In this document: positions 14,438 to 15,835 of the stretch, piece after piece
Layout of the letters: every line of letters starts with the position of its first letter
Numbering within the stretch: position 1 is the stretch's first letter
Assembly (NCBI GenBank): GCA_051880395.1
Contig: JBJENW010000124.1
Span: 1 to 15,835, forward strand
Direction of reading: 5' to 3'
DNA from: JBJENW01 sp051880395
GTDB lineage: Bacteria > Bacillota > Clostridia > Lachnospirales > Lachnospiraceae
DNA: 15,835 nt
The notes under the pieces: model-generated
Seen by the model: the letters and a program-made list of their open reading frames with translations, nothing else
The model's database searches: none
What the model was told of the DNA's origin: nothing
Position numbers and translations under genes: made by a program

Positions 14438-15536
14438 TAAATGCACCTGCCTTATACATTTTTTGGAGATTGTGCGCCTGACGAAGTTCTTTTTCTGTCA
14501 GTTCTGAAATTGCCTTGATCTTATTGTCTTCCAACAGGAAATAACAATCCGGTCTAAGCAGATCATTGCTCATAAGATCTGTATTATGCGTTGTTGTAAG
14601 TATCTGCACTCCAGGATTTTTTTTCAATCGCTTTACAACACTTTCAGACAATTCAAAGTGATAAAACGCATCAAACTCATCTATAAATACAAACGATGCT
14701 TTTTTCATTTTCATATACCAATAATAAAAAAGAGCTAGCGATCTGGTTCCCGTAGAAGCAATCTTAAAAAAGTCTGCATCCTGATTTCCAAAATGACAAT
14801 AAATAGCTTTCCTGCCATCCACCTCACATGAATACAGATCATAAATAATACCATTCTCTTTCAAAAATGTCTGAAAATCTTTTACTTTTCCACTGTTTGC
14901 AATCCCCTCGGCAATACTTTCACTTCCATTCATAAACCCTTCATATCCTCTGCTGTCCAATGAATAAAAAAGAAGCATTCGATTCACAAAATCGATAAAT
15001 TTCAGAAACACCTGATTTTCTGTATTGTCCGACAATATGGAATTACTATATACATATTTTACACGCGAGATCGGACTTTGATTTTTAATGGAAGCATTTA
15101 AAGTATCAGAACCTTCTAACAGCGTAAACCCTTCTCCCTTTTCAAAATCATAATAAATAACCTCTCGCTCATCAATGGATAGGCTCTCATATTTCAGCGT
15201 ATTTACATCCGTCTTCTGATATTTATACACAACCTCATGATCATCAAATGCAAACACATATTCAAAATCAGCGTATGACTTTCTTCCATCCATATTTAGG
15301 TAAAGATCATATCCCTGAAAAAGTTTCTGCTTTTCGGTAAGATGAATAATAATATCAAAAATAGCTAAGCCCAGATTGGATTTTCCACAGCTATTTATTC
15401 CATATATGATTCCCTTTGTTACACAGCCATTTTCTATCACCTCGGAATTGAAACTATAATTATTCGTTGAGCCTAGATCTAAAATAATTTTATCCTTAAA
15501 ACCCTTAAAGTTTTCAACACTGAATTTCTTTAACAT
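14430..15536 (-). CDS. AAA ATPase of a two-gene defence-type pair (ATPase 3)
   Basis: From ATG 15536 the 368-residue product reads MLKKFSVENFKGFKDKIILD, the usual first strand of AAA_15/AAA_21 ATPases. Walker A is GINSCGKSN (46-54), the signature is STGTRSLALF, Walker B FVFIDEFDAF and the switch histidine lies in TTTHNTDL. The frame extends upstream to 15620, but GGAGAG eight bases before 15536 and the promoter -10 box at 15565-15570 exclude the longer form. It is intact and differs clearly from ATPases 1 and 2. Such ATPases commonly sense infection and release or activate a partner nuclease; here that partner (14292-14437) is destroyed, so the system should be inactive unless the effector is elsewhere. 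Confidence 0.85.
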   Translation of the reverse strand: MLKKFSVENFKGFKDKIILDLGSTNNYSFNSEVIENGCVTKGIIYGINSCGKSNLGLAIFDIIIHLTEKQKLFQGYDLYLNMDGRKSYADFEYVFAFDDHEVVYKYQKTDVNTLKYESLSIDEREVIYYDFEKGEGFTLLEGSDTLNASIKNQSPISRVKYVYSNSILSDNTENQVFLKFIDFVNRMLLFYSLDSRGYEGFMNGSESIAEGIANSGKVKDFQTFLKENGIIYDLYSCEVDGRKAIYCHFGNQDADFFKIASTGTRSLALFYYWYMKMKKASFVFIDEFDAFYHFELSESVVKRLKKNPGVQILTTTHNTDLMSNDLLRPDCYFLLEDNKIKAISELTEKELRQAHNLQKMYKAGAFNG

Positions 15537-15564
15537 GACAACCACTCTCCATCTATTTTTTTCT

Positions 15565-15593
15565 ATTATATGATTGTACTTAAAAAATATCAA
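15565..15593 (-). promoter_or_regulatory. Promoter of ATPase 3
   Basis: On the minus strand TTGATA (15588-15593), a 17-bp spacer and a perfect TATAAT (15565-15570), about 30 bases before ATG 15536. Confidence 0.8.
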
Positions 15594-15680
15594 GTGTATC
15601 CGTATTTTTTTTACGGCCATTCCGTATTTTTTCTACTTTCCAATATTGTTCTTTTCGATTCATTTTCTTTTTTTACGATC

Positions 15681-15693
15681 GGTGTCAGGCAAC
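15681..15693. repeat. REP-like palindrome 4 (imperfect)
   Basis: GGTGTCAGGCAAC, one base off a GGTGTCAGGCACC form. Its flank ACGATCGG (15675-15682) pairs with CCGATCGT (15738-15745), so palindromes 4 and 5 lie on one short structured element. The stretch 15594-15835 shows no gene. Confidence 0.5.
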
Positions 15694-15760
15694 AATAAAT
15701 TTTTATAAACTCATCTTCGATGCGGAAAAAATCGGCTCCGATCGTTTATAACAATTTAAT

Positions 15761-15773
15761 GGTGCCAGACACC
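15761..15773. repeat. REP-like palindrome 5
   Basis: GGTGCCAGACACC, followed by TCTTTTCCG. The 22-base block 15761-15782 is the exact inverse of the block at the ATPase 2 breakpoint (9946-9967). Paired with palindrome 4, 80 bases away, upstream of ATPase 3. Confidence 0.7.
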
Positions 15774-15835
15774 TCTTTTCCGCTGCTCACTACGTTTTTT
15801 CGTCTCATTTTCGTCTGACGATTGGTTGTTTTTGA

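Noticed and set aside
15537..15620. Longer N-terminus for ATPase 3 starting at 15620.
   Set aside because: It would overlap the promoter, and the ribosome binding site and family start fit 15536.
1..15835. CRISPR array, tRNA, rRNA or complete insertion sequence.
   Set aside because: No regularly spaced repeats, cloverleaf or transposase gene was found; only short palindromes and an Rpn-type remnant.

Overview
The window looks like accessory DNA from a low-to-moderate GC Gram-positive gut bacterium, most likely of the Clostridia (Lachnospiraceae-like). This is inferred from strong GGAGG-type ribosome binding sites, TTGAYA/TATAAT promoters and the gene families present; no rRNA or housekeeping marker confirms it. 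Almost everything between about 2.0 and 15.6 kb reads on the minus strand, except a small toxin-antitoxin island at 4.1-5.1 kb.

Layout from left to right. (1) 2-1681 (+): the 3' part of a membrane-anchored transglutaminase-like protein that enters from the left edge. (2) 1682-2040: a gene-free gap with several inverted repeats, a terminator and a possible small hydrophobic peptide. (3) 2041-3639 (-): an AAA-ATPase-like/PD-(D/E)XK protein with its own promoter. (4) 3711-4460: a graveyard holding a shrunken pseC 3' end, a nucleotidyltransferase (MntA-like) stub and the tail of an Rpn-type nuclease/transposase. (5) 4585-5099 (+): an intact BrnT/BrnA toxin-antitoxin pair, closed by a 25-bp perfect hairpin. 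(6) 5208-7403 (-): intact pseC and pseG of the pseudaminic acid pathway (sugar for flagellin or surface glycans). (7) 7430-9393 (-): an RloA/AbiLi-type ATPase followed by a HEPN-domain protein whose frame is split by one stop codon. (8) 9607-9945 (-): the C-terminal third of a second such ATPase. (9) 9999-10722 (-): pseG copy 2, lacking its 3' end. (10) 10740-13161 (-): a complete PstI/BsuBI-type restriction-modification system. (11) 13338-14290 (-): pseG copy 3, lacking its 5' end. (12) 14292-15536 (-): a third AAA ATPase whose translationally coupled partner gene is cut off after about 48 codons by pseG copy 3.

The main message is architectural. Defence modules (ATPase-HEPN, restriction-modification, ATPase plus partner) alternate with three direct copies of pseG, and 13-bp palindromes of the form GGTGYCWGRCACC sit at or near several breakpoints. 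pseG copies 2 and 3 carry complementary truncations. A crossover between them would release a circle with the restriction-modification genes and one complete pseG. A crossover between copies 1 and 2 would remove the ATPase-HEPN block and leave M-R-pseG-pseC in one operon. The pattern suggests a locus where housekeeping pse genes act as homologous docking sites for defence cassettes and short REP-like palindromes mark the joins. That interpretation is inference; the repeats, truncations and palindromes are directly visible.
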